This document shows, in pieces, positions 23,562 to 34,861 of a stretch of 64,000 nt of DNA. Source of the stretch: Ciborinia camelliae (taxonomy: Eukaryota; Ascomycota; Leotiomycetes; Helotiales; Sclerotiniaceae); the NCBI GenBank assembly GCA_025890175.1, contig JANPYM010000007.1, forward strand, positions 419,561 to 483,560, in the 5' to 3' direction. Below the pieces are notes generated by a model. The model did not search any database, was not told where the DNA came from, and worked only from the letters and a program-made list of their open reading frames with translations. Within the stretch, counting starts at the first letter, position 1, and the number at the start of each line of letters is the position of its first letter. A program made the translations under genes and the position numbers.

Positions 23562-23620
23562 ATGGTCGGACTAGCATCGCGAACCTACTAGAATGCCTAG
23601 TGCGTCCTAGTACGTTCTAA

Positions 23621-23631
23621 TACAGCACTAG
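23621..23631 (+). promoter_or_regulatory. shared promoter box TACAGCACTAG, paralogue C
   Basis: This 11-mer is identical to the one upstream of paralogue B and lies just before a CTATATAA box at about 23636. Nearby CTAGTGCGTCCTAGTACG repeats the CTAGT theme. It may be retained ancestral promoter sequence or a real control site. Confidence 0.35.
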
Positions 23632-23792
23632 ACCTCTATATAATCATCTACTCTAGCATAGCTTCATCAATCAGAGATTATCAACATACACACTATAGCC
23701 TAAAAGTACTTTACACTTTGAAACCACGTTGATACCAACACTTTCCATTCCATATCTTTTCTATTCTCGATTCTGAACTGTCGGATTCAAAG

Positions 23793-25355
23793 ATGCCACT
23801 GCGATTTCCACCACGCGTTCCGCGCGAATACATCCATAATCTTACGCCCATGACTCAAGATGAGCTTGATGCTGCGCGGATGGAGTTTCCTGAAGAGAAG
23901 CTTGCGTCAAGAGCCTTAGAGAAATATGCGCGGAAGTATCGGGTTGAAGGTCGTTATTTCTGGAAGGATGGTTTTCGTTACGTTTGCGGTCCAGGTATGT
24001 TTACTTTGAATCGACGTTACAGCTCATGCCAGACGACCATTTGAAGGTCCAACATGTTAATATTTCTCGCCGCAGATATAAAATACTTCACGTCGATTAT
24101 TCCTAGATATGAGATCAAGCAGGGCCATAACAATAGAATATATCACGTTGCTAAATCACTCCCAACTTTAGCTATGATTGATCGACCAAAGAAGAAAGGT
24201 CTTCGCATTTTGGTCGCACATAAAAGTGAAGGTGAATGGGCGTTGCCTCAAGACCATCATCGTCATCTGTTGAACTTCCCTCAAGGTATGTTGTTATCTG
24301 ACCTTTTCCTGTCGCATCATTTGGAACTGACTGCTTTCGATGCAGAAATCATCGACATGATTTGCCGTTGCGTCTTGACGGTGAAAGATCATACAATAAC
24401 GCCGAATGTAACGACTTCGAACTGGACAAGGGCGTTCAAGTCTGATCAAACCTATTCTCTCGATGGCAAAAGAAGTCTCACGTCGGATCGAAGCTTGAGC
24501 ACTATCATAATTAAATCTCGCCAAGATCGTCAGGGAAAATACTTTGAGATTCGAAGGGTATATCGCCCGAGAATAGACGCAACGCTGTTGAGGGTCTGCA
24601 AGAGGTTCAATAAAGATGCGACTTCGATGTTGTACGCAGAGAATATCTTTCAATTCAGGACTATGGACTGGACAATGAATGGTTCCCCCGGGTCTTGGAT
24701 CGACGGCAAAGAGAATATGTACTATTTGGATGAACTTCCCCTATCATTAACACATACATGGGACGACTTTCCGATTAATAGGCCATCCCACGTCGACACT
24801 CGTTTTAGAGAGGCATCGTCTGGGATCAATAATCAAGAAACCTTCCAAGTCGCCTACAACATCTGTGATCACTTCTTTCGCTTTCTCCACTCCATTGGAA
24901 AAAGAAACATTAAATTCATCAAGACGTTACACTTTAGTGGCACAGTGTTGCTTCACAATTGTCGCGTTCACCATTTCCACGAGACGTCCGTGGAGCTCTG
25001 CAACAAAGACATAATTGATAGTTTTAAGCTGTACATCCCTATCATCAATGAGTTCTGCATTGGTCTCGAAAAACTTTCCATCGAAGTACACGAAGACGAA
25101 TATGCGAATGAGTCGACACTGGATGACCTTGAACTTGCAGGCTCACCCGCGCAGCAGTTTGAGAAGCGTCTATCTATTTTACTCGAGCAAGATATTCGAG
25201 CTCTCCACAGTCTCAAAACTCTCGAGATCTATAAAACTAAGAATACCGACATCTTAAACCACACTGAGAGAGAGGAGATCGATTTCGCAGAACCAACAAT
25301 CGCATGGTTTAAGGATAGAGCGAAGGCACGAGAAGCTGATAAAGGAGAAGAATGA
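23793..25355 (+). CDS. tandem paralogue C: fungal F-box-like/DUF7730-type protein (473 aa)
   Basis: Exons 23793-23994, 24076-24285 and 24346-25355 give about 473 aa; both introns (81 and 60 nt) are in phase 1. Exon 1 has AARMEFPEEKLASRALEKYA and FWKDGFRYVCGPG. Exon 2 has LVAHKSEGEWALPQDHHRHL-LNFPQ. Exon 3 opens EIIDMICRCVL and carries RPRIDATLLRVCKRFNKDA-TSMLYAENIFQF, FFRFLHSIGKRNIKFIKTLHFSG and INEFCIGLEKLSIE, ending WFKDRAKAREADKGEE. It is shorter than A and B through its middle variable region. The amino-terminal FPEEKLASRALEKYARK block may be a small helical domain special to this family. The promoter differs in having E-boxes. Confidence 0.8.
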
Positions 25356-26094
25356 CATCATAGCAATGAAGGAATCGAGAGGTGCAAAATCTGAGAGTGC
25401 ACATGCAGATGAGATATATGATGAAGGGAATGGACTGCAAAAGGATAGACTAGCTTTGAAGAGGAATTCGAACCGGATTCCGAATCGGCGGTTACCTAGG
25501 TAGCTCTACCATGAACATGATGCAAAATATACATTAAATCAAGCAAATGAAAATTCGTCCAAATAAGACGTCCAAATAAGACGTCCAAATAAGACGTCCA
25601 AATAAGACGTCCAAATAAGACGTCCAAATAAGACGTCCAAATAAGACGTCCAAATAAGATGTCCAAATAAGACATCCAAATAAGACATCCAAATAAGACG
25701 TCTGCGCACCTTAATCTTGAATAACATAGAAGCTCCATCCATACATGAACCCCGTCTGCGTCACACCAGAATAGCGCACAGGGTTTCCCCTGAAGATGCA
25801 TCCGGCTTTATTTCAACGAGTCGTCATCTTCGCTCCTTCCTTCCTTCCCTCTCCCTTTACCCCTTTCGTCTTCTCCCGCACAAGAAACAGCGTTTCCTTT
25901 CCTTTCCATTATTCCATTTAAAGATAGGTACTAGGTACCTAGGGAGTTTCCCTCATTACGGGTGCTAGGTAGCCAGCTGGATTGTTTTTTTTTTCTTCTT
26001 TTTTTCTCCTTTCTTTTTTTTTCCTTTCGTCTTCATATCATGAGGGAACAACGATTCAACGAAGAGCCCGGGGATTAATGAAATGATATATGGA
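25356..26094. other. intergenic with minisatellite
   Basis: There is no gene apart from the minisatellite described separately. Open frames on both strands through 25500-25800 are products of that repeat. A T-rich tract (25986-26030) precedes the gap region. Confidence 0.5.
25556..25698. repeat. 13-bp minisatellite, 11 units
   Basis: Eleven head-to-tail copies of CGTCCAAATAAGA occur here. The first eight are identical; unit 9 starts TG and units 10-11 start CA, so change accumulates at one end. Because 13 is not a multiple of 3, a coding role would be out of frame between units. It begins about 200 bp after the stop of paralogue C. Confidence 0.95.
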
Positions 26095-26180
26095 TGGGGG
26101 GGGGGGGGGTAGACTCTAGTTATGGGAATGGANNNNNNNNNNTGGGGGGGGGGGGGGTAGACTCTAGTTATGGGAATGGA
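26095..26180. other. assembly gap (10 N) with duplicated flanks
   Basis: Ten N (26133-26142) separate two identical 38-bp sequences: T, 14 G, then TAGACTCTAGTTATGGGAATGGA. The two sides are almost certainly the same genomic place, duplicated when contig ends were joined across a poly-G run. This is an assembly artefact, not biology. Confidence 0.9.
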
Positions 26181-29100
26181 TGGAATGGAGTGGAGTGGAT
26201 ATGTATATGTATATGTACTTAAGTAGTACTAGTAGATCAAGATATCCATAATAATCTACCCCCGATATCTATCTGGGGTACCTGGGTACCTACTACGACT
26301 ATGGATCTTTTAGTACCTGTAGGTATCATCAAAATTAACACCCCGCCCACCCATTCACATCATATATCATATATATTATACATACTAGGTACCCAATCAA
26401 TATTACTTGCTATACTAGTAGAGACTTCATTTTTTTCTTTCTTTCTTTTTTTTCTTTCGATGATCTCTTTGATCCGTTCAAATACCTATATACATTGCAT
26501 TATATTATCTAGATTCATATCGGTGTATATTAGGTATTGTTGGAAAGAGAATTGGAAAGATGATGGTTTGGGAACTGGGGAGAGAGTATAGATATAAGAA
26601 ACAATCGTTGATGGTGGGGTGGTTCTTGAGGGCAAGAGATGGATGTACGTGCTACGGGTTTGTTGTCGGTGTGATTGAGTGAGGTCGTGGGGGCGCGTGA
26701 TGTGATGTAGTGATGTGTGTAATTTATCGTAAGAGATGGGATCAATAAGAACGAATAGGAGATTGATTGACTCGTAGTATGGTATGATATGGTAAGGTAT
26801 GGTGCTTGCGGTAGAACGAAGTTGTGGCGGGAAATCTCTGATGAAAATTCTGTCGCAAAAATAAAAAATCTCTCTCACCTTCGTATATCAAGATATACCG
26901 TTATTGATGCCTGTCAATAGCTTACATCTCCAGCCATGGTTCTCATACACACAAAGTCCGCAGGCGGTCGCGTTTCCATATAACGAGCAAAATAATCGAC
27001 ATCAATTAATTTCTTCTTCACAACCCAGCGACGCCAAGTATGCAATGAAAAAAAAGGTCAAAAAACTGGTCAGACGTCCATCAACACCCACCCCAATCCA
27101 ACGACCGAAGTCAATCAAAAAAGGGTCGAGATCATCACCACTTTCTATACGATCCAGATTTCCCCCAAGAGAGAAATCCGAAACGTGATCCGGAGATCAA
27201 TCGAAAGCAAAAACGGTTTCACTCTAGGGTGTCGAGGATCGGCTCATCGTCCCAGTTGGAGTCTGTGGCTGTTTTAGAGAACACAGAAGAAGGACGTTTA
27301 CTAAAGAAATGATTCTTTGACTGCGAGGAGGTTAGTATTTGGTTTTTTGAGGTTGTAAAGGTGGAATTGAATGGTAGGGGGTGGGGGAACTCACAGTATT
27401 GTCGATGAAGAAGAAAAGAAAACGGGGAGAGAAGTGATGCTTATATGTGTTTTGAGTATGGTCCGTGCGAGACTAGCGTTTGCGTGGAAATTGAGCAAAT
27501 GCTACAAACATGGTTGAAAATTTTCTGGTTATGGTGGGTCCGGAAGGTCTTTTGCAGATTTATTATGCTGGTGGGAACCGACAGCCTCATTTGCAAGGTC
27601 ATCTTAGGTAGGTTTGGTCGGGTTATCGTTGCTCGGGTTCCTAGGTACTTTCCGACTTTATTACTTCCTCGGGAGGATTTGTTCGGATATTTATGGTATC
27701 TACATTTAATAATTTCGGCTCTCTATCCATCAATTACTACCTCACCGGCATAGATAATCAATCATTGAATGATTCCCACAAACGTTATATTATCATGCTC
27801 CACAAGGAATTCCGAATGCCAGTACTCCGTACTCCCTTCAAATCTGAAAAATCCTGGAAGGAGTCCGTCCATTGCTCAGTGCCTACCTAGTACATATACA
27901 TGCAATTCAAACCTCAGCCAAGTATAATAAATCTGATTCGAAATGGAACTCATGATGGTTTTCAAATAGCGATAATGAGATAGGTATGCTTAACTTACTA
28001 ATTGATATTTGGTATTTACGTCTTTCAGGCTCAGCAAGTCTTAGAATTGGAATGAATTGGAATATCATATCTGCGAAGTTGCAATTGCTATCTATCCATT
28101 CAATGTATTTCCTTTGGACGATTTTGAACCTTGGAATTCGAAATTTGGATGTTGGTTAAACTTGTTTGAATTCGAGGCGTGAAATATTCTAGTAGTGTAG
28201 TATGATTGGTGTCTTTGGAATTGTATGGTAGGTAGGTAGATAGTAGGTAGGTATATTGTGAATACCTCTCTTTTACCAAAACTTCATCATATACCTTAAT
28301 CCCAAACACAAAAGCCCCAATACCCAAACCGATTCGATTCGACTCGATTCAACTCACCAAACAGATAATATAATATAATATAACATAATATTCGAGCGAA
28401 TAAAATCAAGAATTCCATTGATACCTACCTATCTAGGTAAGACTCAGTCGGCCAAGGCCTCAATTTGTCTATATAACAGTTAACAGTCAACCGTTGCGAT
28501 GGGATTTAAAGGCAGCCCGATTCAAGTTTATTAACTAGAAGGGGTTATTTCATTTCAAGGAATACTTGATCTCTTATTACCTTACCTTATCTGTTGTCGC
28601 TGTTGTTTTTGCAAATATTCATTTCTTATTTATTATTTACGAGGCTTTCTGCACGCGGATTGATATATACACACAATTTTCTCAAAAATCTCCCTACCTA
28701 GATATCTAAAACGCAATACTTTACAAGTAGGAAAAGGAGTTGGATTCATTATTTACGCTCCTACATATCGTCTTCATATTATACATAAAACAGGTATTCA
28801 GGAAATCCCTTGCTGCGTCACGCTGAACATACCCAACTTCAGAATGTAGCTGAACATGAGCTGAAGCAGGAACTTGAAGAGAGAATTGATGTACCCAGTT
28901 AGATTAGGGGGCTCAACTTTCCTTCCTTGGCTGATCTCACCTCAGTTCTTTAGAGAATTGCCGGCCTGTCCAATCATTGAGAAATTTAGTATGGTGGATT
29001 TTAGATGGCTCAAAATGCTATATATAGCTGCGATGATGTATGCATTGCAATATCCTTCCTCGTTCCTCTTCGTTTATATGTACGGCCTTGTGGTATGTAG

Positions 29101-30402
29101 ATGGTATCTTATCCTAGACTCTTGAACTCGTTTTTATTTGGTCATCTGCATATTGAGAAATATAGCTTGGCTGCGTGCGATTCTCGTACATTATTACTGG
29201 TCTAGTGACTCTCTACATCGTTAGCTTATATCTAGAACGTATTGCTAGCTATAATCATTGTAAGATCTTGAGAATATGTACTCTCAAATGGGGGCATCGG
29301 TATATCTATAAAATCCTACTAGTACGATAGTAAAAAATATGTTTCAAATCCCAGAAATTTTATCATTCAAGCTGGGTGGAGAGCCATTGAAATCAATGAT
29401 AAATCCAGCTTTTGCTCACCCGTGACTTAATAGATATATCTTATCTTGTGAAGTTACATCCTCGAATATCATAGTCTACAAATTTCCTCACGCATAACAT
29501 AACTTCTCTGCTCATCTTTGAATCTTTGAATCTCAAATTAGATATAATGCATTGTTCACGGATACTTCTTCTCTACCCCACCGGGACTATGCACATTACA
29601 TTATATCAGATTAATTCGAAATGCAATTATTCCAAGAGACTAGCTAGGGCCCAGCTCAACTCTTCTTTGATAACGAAATGCGAAAATAGTAGAAGTTATA
29701 CTTCACAAATCCCCGCGCCATCTCTCAAGACCAACACTTCCGAGAAATCTTAGTTCTGTCTCGTCTCGTGTATGTATTTCATTCTCTCCCACTTCATTAC
29801 TTCTAGTCCCGCTCCTCCATCCAACCCTCATGTATCACCTGCTCCTCTGATCTGAGTTCGATCGATAGGAAGCTCCTTTAGCCTTAACCGAGCGACTCGG
29901 TAAAATTAATACAATCCCCGAATATATGCAAGTCTTAACCCACAGGAAGACATATATTAAAAGAAGTAACGCAATGCGTTATAAATGAAGATGCGGAAGC
30001 TGTAAATGTCCCCGTTCGATATAATATCGAAGGACTGGAGATTTGAAGTAACCTCTTGTTTTTTCTTCGCTTAGTATCGAATAGCTTTCTATTATGTTAT
30101 CTCTATATATAGTATCAGATAAAACGACCTATATCTTTCTGTTAAACTTTAGAGATCAGATCACCTTGCTCTAAATATAGATTCCGTAAGGCGTTTACCA
30201 ATATCTACTCGGAGCGTGACTTTCAATTGGATTGGTCCTCATCACGTGCGACTTGCTGCGCCTCTTACAACAGTTAGGTTTAGTTTAGTTCAAAGTAAGA
30301 GTGTTTCCCACGGTTTCAAACAATTCTCCTTGAAAGTAACAGTAACCTCACCCTCATCAACAACCAACATCACATCTATCAAATCCAAAAAAGCAAACCA
30401 CC
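26181..30402. other. long gene-poor stretch
   Basis: No gene is firm in these 4.2 kb. Candidates weighed: a basic, Ser/Pro-rich plus-strand frame at 26904-27188 (AMKKKVKKLVRRPSTPTPIQ); a minus-strand exon at about 27220-27332 that follows a textbook branch and acceptor (TACTAACCTCCTCGCAG) and ends DSNWDDEPILDTLE, with a GTGAGT donor upstream at about 27392, but no ATG found; and a minus-strand frame near 28250-28327 (GIGAFVFGIKVYDEVL) without a start. The rest is AT-rich with ACCTACCTA and TAGGTAGG simple motifs and TATAATATAATA near 28370. Confidence 0.4.
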
Positions 30403-31221
30403 ATGTCCACCGCCCAAATATCCGCTCTCTCCCTCCCCGAAATCCTCACCTCCATCCTCCTCCACCTCGACATCACCACTCTCCTCCTCTCCCAACGCGT
30501 CTCCAGATCCTGGCTCCAACTCATCGTCTCCGCGCCTACTCTCCAACAAGCATTATTCTTCACCTCCGATCCTTCCTCACACTTATCTCCCGTCTTGAAT
30601 CCCCTCCTCGTCGCTAAATTCCCCCCTTGGTTCACTACTCTCAAAGAAGGTATACATGCATATTCATCCTTTGAGAATCTCGAATGGATTTCTCACGGTG
30701 AAGCCGGAGATCGCGCTTGGAGCTTTGAAAAGGCAAGTTGGAGACACATGTTGGTTGTGCAGCCTGCGTCGGTGGAAATGGCTATTGATGCGTCGGCGTA
30801 TTCGAGAGAGGGAAGTTCGAGGAAGGAGGGATGGGTTAGAGTAGACGGGGGTGTGAGGATGGGCATGTTGTATGATTATATTTGGAATTTGGTGAGGAGG
30901 TCGATTGGCGAGTTTGGATTTGATTGGAGGGGGGTGGGAGGCTTTTTGGGAGATGCGAGAGCGGAGGTGCAGGGGTATGCGTATGATGGGGAGATTTTCC
31001 GTTGTTGGGGTGAGAAGTGTGGGGTGGGGAAGGGGATATGGGAGGGAAAGATTAAATTGATCACGAGGCATACGAGGCAGTGTGTTGGTGGTGAGCCGGG
31101 TGTTTTGATGCGGAGGTTGAAGAGTGATGCGTGGAAGGACTTGGATGTTAAGTGGGAGGCTAGGGAGTATTTCCCTAGGCTTAGGAGGGGACTGGTGAGA
31201 CGAGTTGAGAGGGAAAATTAG
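30403..31221 (+). CDS. F-box domain protein (272 aa)
   Basis: This single-exon gene encodes 272 aa. Residues 9-52 (LSLPEILTSILLHLDITTLL-LSQRVSRSWLQLIVSAPTLQ) are a clear F-box: LP at the start, the L..L pattern, the VSR.W motif and the S..LQ end. F-box proteins link substrates to the Skp1-Cul1 ubiquitin ligase. The rest is typical of fungal F-box proteins that contain a central FENLEW... / W..AS.R.M segment and have no LRR or WD40 repeats; substrate binding is unknown. The start context is CCACCATGTC, ideal for fungi. Codon use shifts from C-ending (first third) to G-rich codons later, a common pattern in this genome. No neighbour within 3 kb gives a clue. Confidence 0.85.
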   Translation: MSTAQISALSLPEILTSILLHLDITTLLLSQRVSRSWLQLIVSAPTLQQALFFTSDPSSHLSPVLNPLLVAKFPPWFTTLKEGIHAYSSFENLEWISHGEAGDRAWSFEKASWRHMLVVQPASVEMAIDASAYSREGSSRKEGWVRVDGGVRMGMLYDYIWNLVRRSIGEFGFDWRGVGGFLGDARAEVQGYAYDGEIFRCWGEKCGVGKGIWEGKIKLITRHTRQCVGGEPGVLMRRLKSDAWKDLDVKWEAREYFPRLRRGLVRRVEREN

Positions 31222-31891
31222 TAATGGGAAGTGGTGTAGAAGTGGAAGTGGCGGCGGAGGTGTTTTTGATATTGGAAATTAATTGAAGACATTATTGGAC
31301 TATACAACATTACCTAAACAAGAAACTGGTTAGTGAGAAGTTAGAAGTTCAGTCATGATCATATCTCAAGTGATCCCAAAATCTACTTGCCGCGCCCTTT
31401 CATAGTCCTTGCCACATTTTACACAAAAGTTCACCTTCGACCACCATCACATATTACGTCGCAGAGGACTAGATATCTCATTGAGTATTGCTTCACGAAG
31501 AACTGAAATATAAAACCGGGTTCAGACATTCAATACAGCTACATAGATCGCATCCATTTTAATGGACTAAAGGGACCAAGAAATAGCTTGATGAATACAC
31601 TAGAATTTGAACCACTGTTGTGTACGTGGCAGTAGTCGAGAAAGCTTTCTCTACTAATGACGATACTGACAAGACAAGTCTTCTGATGAGTACTGTCCTT
31701 TGCATCATTTTTTCTATAGATTTTGATTTCTGGTATGTTGTTCGCGCAATTCTTGGAAGATATTCATCCAATGGTTCGATGATATGCTCATCTCAAAGCC
31801 ATGATCAGGGATTGCGATATTCTGGACCGTAGTCTGATATTAAGGGTTTGTTGAATATTGAATCTTTCTTATATATCCAATCCATTTGAGA
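31222..31891. other. intergenic, no gene seen
   Basis: Downstream flank of the F-box gene. I see no coding frame of interest. The 8 bases before the hAT-type element (31884-31891) are its target duplication. Confidence 0.45.
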
Positions 31892-32050
31892 TAGACTGCG
31901 CAACGGGGCCCCGCGGGGCGGGTATTGGAGCTGGCGGGTTATTTGCAAATAACCCGTACGGGGCGGATAATTTTGAAATCCCAATGGGTAACCCGCGGGG
32001 CAAATACCTTGCGGGTACCCGTACGGGGCGGGTATTTTTTGCGCAGTCTA
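31892..32050. mobile_element. hAT-type MITE, short copy (159 bp) with perfect 8-bp target duplication
   Basis: The element begins TAGACTGCGCAA and ends TTGCGCAGTCTA, perfect 12-bp inverted ends. It is flanked by ATTTGAGA at 31884-31891 and 32051-32058. The GC-rich body (GGCCCCGCGGGGCGGGT, GTACGGGGCGGGTA) matches the ends of the 574-bp copy at 10961-11534. It keeps its CpGs, so it looks young or unmutated. An open frame crosses it by chance. No transposase is encoded, so movement would need one from elsewhere. Confidence 0.9.
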
Positions 32051-34861
32051 ATTTGAGATGATAAATTCATTCAAGATATTAAGATTACTGAAGGCAATAC
32101 ATTTGGAACAAATATAATATTCAAAATTTCATAGCTTCAAATCTAGTCTTCTAGTCTGAACTTTTACCAAGCACCATTCAAACGAACACAATCTGTTCGC
32201 TGTTTCTTATCCTTGCTATCACTTAACCTATCGAAGTCGCTGTTACCCAAAACTACATGCGTAACGCGATAAAACTTAGAATGTCCCACTAGAGCATTCT
32301 AGATGAATTTGACTCGTTCCCCGAGAATTTTATTTCCAAGCTTCGTTCGTCGATATTATCTGCAACGCCTTGCGAACTGATGCTGTATCATCTCAATGTT
32401 CATGACATATCATCCGAGTCACGGCGAAGTGCATGCAGTCTGATGAACCATCTTTTAGTTATTGATTCTGCACTGACAGTGATCATGATCATAGTGGTGA
32501 CGAGGCCAACTCTAATGCTTTTTGATGGGCTTCCCCATAATGTGCCACGAGCCTCATCAAGCTTTCTCCTGTTTGGATAATGCGGTTGTGGCTGCATTTC
32601 ATCCAATTTGAAGAATCCCAATGCAGAATATGACGAATGGGATAATGTCTCAATTAGATGAATGCGACCATGCACAGTTCTTAATAACCTGCATGGCATG
32701 GCATAGCATGGCATGGCACTACGACCCTATCGCCTGACCGCCAGATGTTATACGAATTCGAGGGCAGTAATGGAGATTGCGGAATGTTGTGTTTTCTTCG
32801 TCGGGGAATTCAGGGGATCTAAATGGTAGGTCTCTATGTATGTAAGATTACCCAACAAGTATAGTTTGAGATGTCGTTGTGTTGTTAATGTAGTGAGGGA
32901 TTTATGCAATTGATGTGAAGGCGTTGTGCATGCATAACTAATCTTGAATCACGTGTGGATGCAGGAAGTTGATTCGGCTGATGCATCTCAACTCCCCGCT
33001 TTCGCCTTCATATCCTGCTGATCGCATGTATGATGAGACGACCTTGAGTACAGCCTCATTGACCACCATATTCTCCAAACAAGGAACGTCAGAATTTCTT
33101 CACTACAGGAAGTTCCTTCAAGCCTGGTGGTCTGATCGAATTGATTGATGTCCAATGTAACAGACAAATTGGAACAATACCACACCGGTACTCCCAACCA
33201 AACGCGAAACGAGAACTTTTCTCCAACATGCTATCTCATCTATCATCTCTCATGTCTCGCACAGCAAATGTAATCATTTACCTCAATTCACTGCATTGAT
33301 TTAGCATGAACCTACATACACACAGCCTTATCAGAGAATCTGCCTTGCAGAAATTTCTCTGTCTATCAACCGGTTTTTTTGCTTCTTGTCGTTTCTTGAA
33401 CATGACCGTCGGGTTCATATCAGCGACCGGGCCTGTTATGCTTCGCCGCATTTGTAAACCTTTTGGCAAGCCACAGGATTCTCCTTCGATAGCTTTACAA
33501 TTGCATCGTGACGAGGGATCAATTCATGGCTGAAAGGGTGGAGATTTCATTTTATGAAGTGGATTGTTGGGAGAGTTCCAAATGGGAAATTATGCTTTGA
33601 AAATTCTCACCTAAGCAATCATCTTGGAAAGACGGCCTTTTGGAGGAGACATTGCATTGCAAGACATCGATAAAATGATATCCTGAAAATTCCATGGGAA
33701 TGATTACGCCTCAGCCTTATTAACCAAACTTTGGGGTCCGCACAGCCACCCCACAACTTTTGGTTTTTTTGGAGGCCCGTAGTATGGTCTGCTCTGACGT
33801 TTATCGTTTCGTGTGAAGGTCATGGAATAAATGTTATTGGACGAGATGGAGGATTAGTTGCCGCAAGTATACGCGAGGGGTAGAATCCTCTGACCCAACC
33901 AAATATCCTTGGATAGCTGAGTGGCCGGTACTTTTGGCATACTTTGGTACTCTTCAAGTTGGATTTCTGTATGGGGGAGGAGAGGCTTATCGGGTATGCA
34001 TAATTTCTTTAGCATGGGAGAAGTGTGGAGGATTTGATAAGAGAATAGGCGTGACGAGGCAGGTGAAACCTTTTTTCTTTCACCTTGCTTGTTTCTTTCC
34101 ACCCTTTCTGTACATTTTGTTGAAGATGCGGCAAGAAGTTTCGCTTGAACTGGCAAATACAACGGCTTGTCATAGACGGACAATATACTTTGTTAACCAT
34201 GAATGAGTCAGATTAAATAAGATATGAGAAATGAAGTAAAATAAATGAGGCGTTTCTCTGCTCTGGTCTTCGCAATTCAAGGAAAAGAATGCCGTAGAAG
34301 CAAAAGGTTCTTCTTCAATATACTGAATCTCTCTATTTTCCTTTTACAACCTTATTAGTTTTGGTATTGCTTTTGGTATTATCTTTACATGCAGGTTATG
34401 ACAACAAGATGAGATCTTGCCACATCATTTTTCACAAGGCTCTTTTTACCAACCCTATAGCCATACCGTAGAAATTCACCTATGCCTGGTAGGCAGCTAT
34501 ACATATAATCTAGACTTCTTTGCTTCTTCCCGTCTTATTGAACAATTTGAGAAGTGCATTGTCCAATAGTTATCCAATACATACATACATACATACACAC
34601 ATAGACGCTTCGGGGCCTGTAGGTCATACTTGCATATTCAAACACACCAATCAATTCTCTATCTATTTTTAAGACGGGAATCATCAAGATCATTTAGATC
34701 TCATCACTGTTGAAATATCATTGATATCATATCTCATCTTACACAAACCCACTTCAATCAATCTATTCAACCCCAATCTCCGCATCTATTCTTGACTTGG
34801 TTGGCTTCAGCACCGGACACTAACTCATTTCAAACTCATTGTACTTTACACCTTCATCAAG
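32051..34861. other. gene-poor stretch and leader of the coiled-coil gene
   Basis: No gene is supported. A GCATGGCATGGCATAGCATGG simple repeat lies at about 32693-32715. Opposed frames at 33278-33533 and 33854-34206 lack domains and signals. A TACA repeat (34575-34600) and a CA-rich leader precede the start at 34862. Confidence 0.4.

Larger units (their letters stand above)
22233..23792. other. intergenic between paralogues B and C
   Basis: A minus-strand frame at 22281-22517 (ending ...LGTYSRFSLDELHEV) has protein-like composition but no start context or partner exon I trust. Otherwise no gene is seen. The last 250 bases hold CACGTG-type sites, the TACAGCACTAG box, a CTATATAA box at about 23636 and a CA-rich leader. 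Confidence 0.4.

Noticed and set aside
25496..25801. Frames with LFGRLIWTSYLDV repeats
   Set aside because: The repeats are the translation of the 13-bp minisatellite read through all three frames; not a protein repeat under selection.
31858..32061. Open frame of 67 codons across the short hAT-type element
   Set aside because: It lies mostly within a non-coding MITE and its Gly/Arg content comes from the GC-rich repeat; no homology or start context.
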